DNA from: Chamaecrista fasciculata
Taxonomy: Eukaryota; Streptophyta; Magnoliopsida; Fabales; Fabaceae
DNA length: 64,000 nt
Assembly: GCA_003254925.1 (NCBI GenBank)
Contig: QANZ01014283.1
Span: forward strand, 167,264 to 231,263
Direction: 5' to 3'
The position numbers and the translations under genes were made by a program. Numbering within the stretch: the first letter of the stretch is position 1; each line of letters starts with the position of its first letter. Below, in pieces: positions 61,201 through 64,000 of the stretch. Below the pieces are notes generated by a model. It searched no databases. It saw only the letters and a list, made by a program, of their open reading frames with translations, and was not told the DNA's origin.

Positions 61201-61599
61201 CTTAGTCCCATGGCACATGTTAAGTCTAGCAACATTCATTCCTCCCAAAGCCAGCTTCTCCAAATCCTCCAATGAGCAACATGCAGGCCCAATTGTGCAC
61301 ACTAGCTTCGTCTTCCTCAACCCTAAAAACCCCTTCTCTCTTAAATCCCCTTCTGAAACCACGTCCAGCCCAAAACCCCTCGTATTATATGCATTATCAC
61401 TCTTCTTCGATGTGTTTCTATTTAAATCCACTTCCAAAGCTGCACGTACCTCGAGCCCAAGTTTTCTCTTCAAATTGTCTCGATTCAACCAAAACCTTCG
61501 GTTAGTTTTGAAATAGGCTTGCAATCGCAGGTTTCCATCGGCGGCAAAGTGGCAAAGACGTAGATCGGCGGCTGGAACAGCCATTGACCTCAAAACCAT
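58213..61599 (-). CDS. Plastid pyruvate kinase, alpha / isozyme-A type
   Basis: Seven exons in frame, 579 residues: 61063-61599, 60398-60485, 60099-60289, 59790-59908, 58987-59230, 58677-58908, 58213-58541. It converts phosphoenolpyruvate and ADP to pyruvate and ATP. The first 60 or so residues are basic and lack acids, fitting a plastid transit peptide. Seen: [13 protein letters not shown] (95-107), RLNMCHG (125-131), DTEGSQIH (159-166), the pyruvate-kinase signature [13 protein letters not shown] (314-326, catalytic Lys319 and Glu321), [12 protein letters not shown] (340-351), [20 protein letters not shown] and [13 protein letters not shown]. The usual K+-binding RLNFSHG Ser is Cys and DTKGPEIR is DTEGSQIH, as I recall for plastid alpha subunits, which pair with beta subunits. 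The end ([10 protein letters not shown]) fits family members, although CAG|GTAAAG there could also be a splice donor. Only the isoform name is uncertain. Confidence 0.93.
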
Positions 61600-63119
61600 A
61601 GCCAGAGACTATGATTAGAAGCTTAACGCAAGTTTCTTGCAAGAATGAAGATCAGAATCTGTAATGTAATGTAGGAGTTAAAATGAATTAACGAACTCTA
61701 CTACAATTTCGAGGTGGATTTGAAGGGATTTTTGTTGTAAACTCCGTCAGATTCAACAGAGGGGAAATTAGTCAAATTACAACTTACAACTTACAAGTGA
61801 GGCAGAAAAGCAGAAACTAGTCCACCAAAAACAAATGCAAAACGTAGGTTTTTGAAATTGAAGTGTCAACTAACAATTTCCTCTTTGAAATATTTGAAAT
61901 TTGAAATGTCTATTTTTTGTTTTTTTTTGGTCTATTTTAATTTTTAAATGTCTATTTTGTCATTGGACATGAAACTGAAAGTTTTACTCTTTTTTTGTGA
62001 GGAATAGATAAAAATAAGTTTAAAACAAATTAATTATGTTATAAATTGTAAGATTGAAGTTATTATTTTTCATCATAAAAATATTAATTTGGAACATATA
62101 AAAATTATATCTTAACTGGATGTAAAAATAATATTTTGTCTATACTAAGTGAAACATTATCCTAAGAAAAAGCCCAATTATCATCTTTGTTATTAGATTA
62201 ATTCAAGTTCAAGGATTTGAAAAAGGTTACATTACATACACTTAAAAAAAATGAATCAATTTTTAACTTTTCAAATAAAGAGAAAAATTAATCTCAATCT
62301 TCTTCGTCTCCTTTTTCTTCTCTTCTTCATTGCCAGTTTGGTCCCCATTGGTGGCATCCCATTTGAGTAATTGAATTGATCAATTGAGCAAATTTCATTC
62401 TATTAAGATAATGGAATGGAATAATAAATTATAAAATGGTGTTTGAGTAATTTGTTGTTAAAGTGGATTATGAGATGTGAAATCATTTAAAAAGATAATA
62501 ATGATTGTGGTCTGTTCAAATATTTATGAGTACTTTAAAAGTGTATAGAGGTATAAATGAAAATTGAATTTAATGTAATGTGGTAGTGTGTTTGGGGGTG
62601 TGTTATGATAATGAAATAGAATAGAATGGAGTTTTGGTGAATGGTTGTAGTTTTAGAATTTATGCAAATGTGGTTAATAATTTAATGTTTTGATAGCTTT
62701 ACGTTAATAAAATGAACTAACCAAAATGTAAATAATATGAAAATTTAACAAAACCTATTGATGAATCTAAGAATTCTAAATGTTGGAATGAACAATAGTG
62801 CTAGATTGCTAATGACGGGAGGGAGCGGTCTTGCAAAAAAAACGGAGGGGTGGGATCCCTCTAAACACTCCAATGCCAAAGTTGGGTTGTAGAGAATAAG
62901 AGAATGAATGGAAATTCAGAGAGTTTATGAGTAGAATGATGCATATGTGTTGTGTATCTTTCAGGAAGGCCAAAATAACCTATTTATAAGTGTTTGTAAG
63001 GATAATGAAATTGTCTACCTTTGAAGTCAAGTTAATTAAAGAGATTGTTAAGATGGTAGAGATACTTGGTCACTAAGATAATTTTGTTATTCTTTATGAT
63101 CGTCGAAGGATTTCTTTAG

Positions 63120-63226
63120 GGGAGTTGCAGTATATTTGTAACTCCTCCCTACACAACTGCTTCTTCTTCTTCTTCCTTCTAATATTGCCTATAGAGGGAG
63201 TTGCAGTATATTTGTAACTCCTCCCT
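63120..63226. repeat. 31-bp direct repeat pair with internal dyad
   Basis: GGGAGTTGCAGTATATTTGT plus AACTCCTCCCT occurs at 63120-63150 and 63196-63226, perfect by eye. Each copy contains the dyad GGAGTT...AACTCC. Confidence 0.85.
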
Positions 63227-63738
63227 AGTATGTTTCTTTACTTTATTTTTTTTTTTTCAGTTAAATAAATTTAGATCTGTTTCAGTCCTCTTTTTTTTTT
63301 TGCCTGAGTTTTAGTCATCTTTATTCGGTAGTAGTTTCACATATGGTTCAATCTCTCTTGTTTAGCGGTGGTTTCGAATCTAGTTCAATCTCCCTTGTTT
63401 GATTATGGTTTTAGATCTAGTTCTCATTATGCTATCAAATATATGGCGAATTCTGCATCATCTACATCTATAAATGTGATTTCTTTTTTTATAAACAAAA
63501 AGTATAATAATTATAAACATGTTGTTGATAACATATCCGATGATTTTCATCTTCAAGATATCTTCTATATAGAAAATCTATAGAAAATCAGAATCAGTTA
63601 TGTGCTCATTTTGTCTTCGTAGTTTAATAATATATTATGAATTTTTTTTTTTGTTTTATTAGTTTTGATTTCTCTCCATGATTATAAATATTGTTAGGTT
63701 TTCCTTTACTATATTTGGTATAATGCTTAAAAAAAAAA

Positions 63739-63761
63739 AAAGAAGAAGAAGAAGAAGAAGA
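63739..63761. repeat. AGA/GAA microsatellite next to an A-run
   Basis: An A-run from about 63729 is followed by (AGA)n to 63761. Confidence 0.85.
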
Positions 63762-64000
63762 TAGTAGTTTCTGATATTATTTTGCAAGCATCGTCACATT
63801 GAAAGCTTCAAGCCACGAAAATCCTACTCACCCTTACTTGTAGAATCGTCATGTAGCTCATCATCCAATGGAGTGTTGATGGTGGAAATACCACTAGTGT
63901 TGACTGTTGATCAATTCCTAACTAGAAGCTTAATAAATCGTAATTGCTCCTAGTTAAAAAGTTTTGCAAACTGTAAAATCCAAAAAAAAAAAAAAAAAAA

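Larger units (their letters stand above)
61600..64000. other. Upstream spacer of the pyruvate kinase gene, no gene seen
   Basis: The right-hand 2.4 kb holds the pyruvate-kinase promoter side, AT-rich DNA, a 31-bp direct repeat at 63120 and 63196, an (AGA)n tract at about 63739-63761, and a terminal A-run at 63983-64000. Short open frames here show no similarity I recognise. Confidence 0.45.

Noticed and set aside
63368-63583. 71-residue open frame near the right end
   Set aside because: AT-rich sequence, no similarity recognised, no splice or gene context.
1-64000. Bacterial-type features such as CRISPR arrays, operons or prophages
   Set aside because: All genes are intron-containing plant nuclear genes; none of the repeats has CRISPR spacing.

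Overview
This is a gene-containing stretch of a flowering-plant nuclear genome, most likely a eudicot and probably a rosid. The evidence is the intron-rich genes with GT-AG junctions, AT-rich introns and spacers, and protein families typical of land plants: a BZR1-domain beta-amylase, a MAP3K-epsilon kinase and a plastid-type pyruvate kinase. Plant Copia, Gypsy, Helitron-like and MITE repeats lie between and inside the genes. I cannot name the species. All exon boundaries were read by hand from splice sites, reading phase and remembered family sequences; no alignment was run.

Layout. 1-11557 (+): the 3' four-fifths of a MAP3K-epsilon kinase gene, with a decayed Copia pol, a SINE-like retroposon with a 19-bp target duplication, and a LINE remnant in its introns. 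12580-25376 (-): a complete ten-exon nuclear beta-amylase gene with an N-terminal BZR1 DNA-binding domain and a 5' leader reaching about 28480. Its second coding intron holds a young antisense Copia element (18357-23892) with three LTRs. 28560-33230: a repeat cluster with a TIR element, a gag-only Gypsy piece and a 1-kb TIR element. 33300-35502 (+): the 5' part of an eEF1B-gamma gene with an abnormal splice donor, a missing acceptor and no 3' half, probably a pseudogene. 35640-39893 (+): a 3'-truncated second Copia element. 39917-40335 (-): a possible B3-domain gene remnant. 40400-45900: repeat-rich DNA with a Mutator-like MITE (9-bp TSD), a hAT-like MITE (8-bp TSD), an AACCGTT minisatellite and a decayed Helitron-like copy. 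45940-49881 (+): an RRP7-like rRNA-processing gene. 51086-53824 (-): a PIG-P subunit gene for GPI-anchor synthesis, with leader to about 55810. 58213-61599 (-): a plastid pyruvate kinase, alpha/isozyme-A type. 61600-64000: no gene seen.

The genes are not an operon and show no shared pathway: kinase signalling, nuclear starch-enzyme-like transcription factor, ribosome biogenesis, GPI synthesis and plastid glycolysis. The most unusual items are a family of very short Helitron-like elements with copies in two gene introns in opposite orientations, the three-LTR Copia with TA...TA ends, the broken eEF1B-gamma copy and the B3-like remnant.
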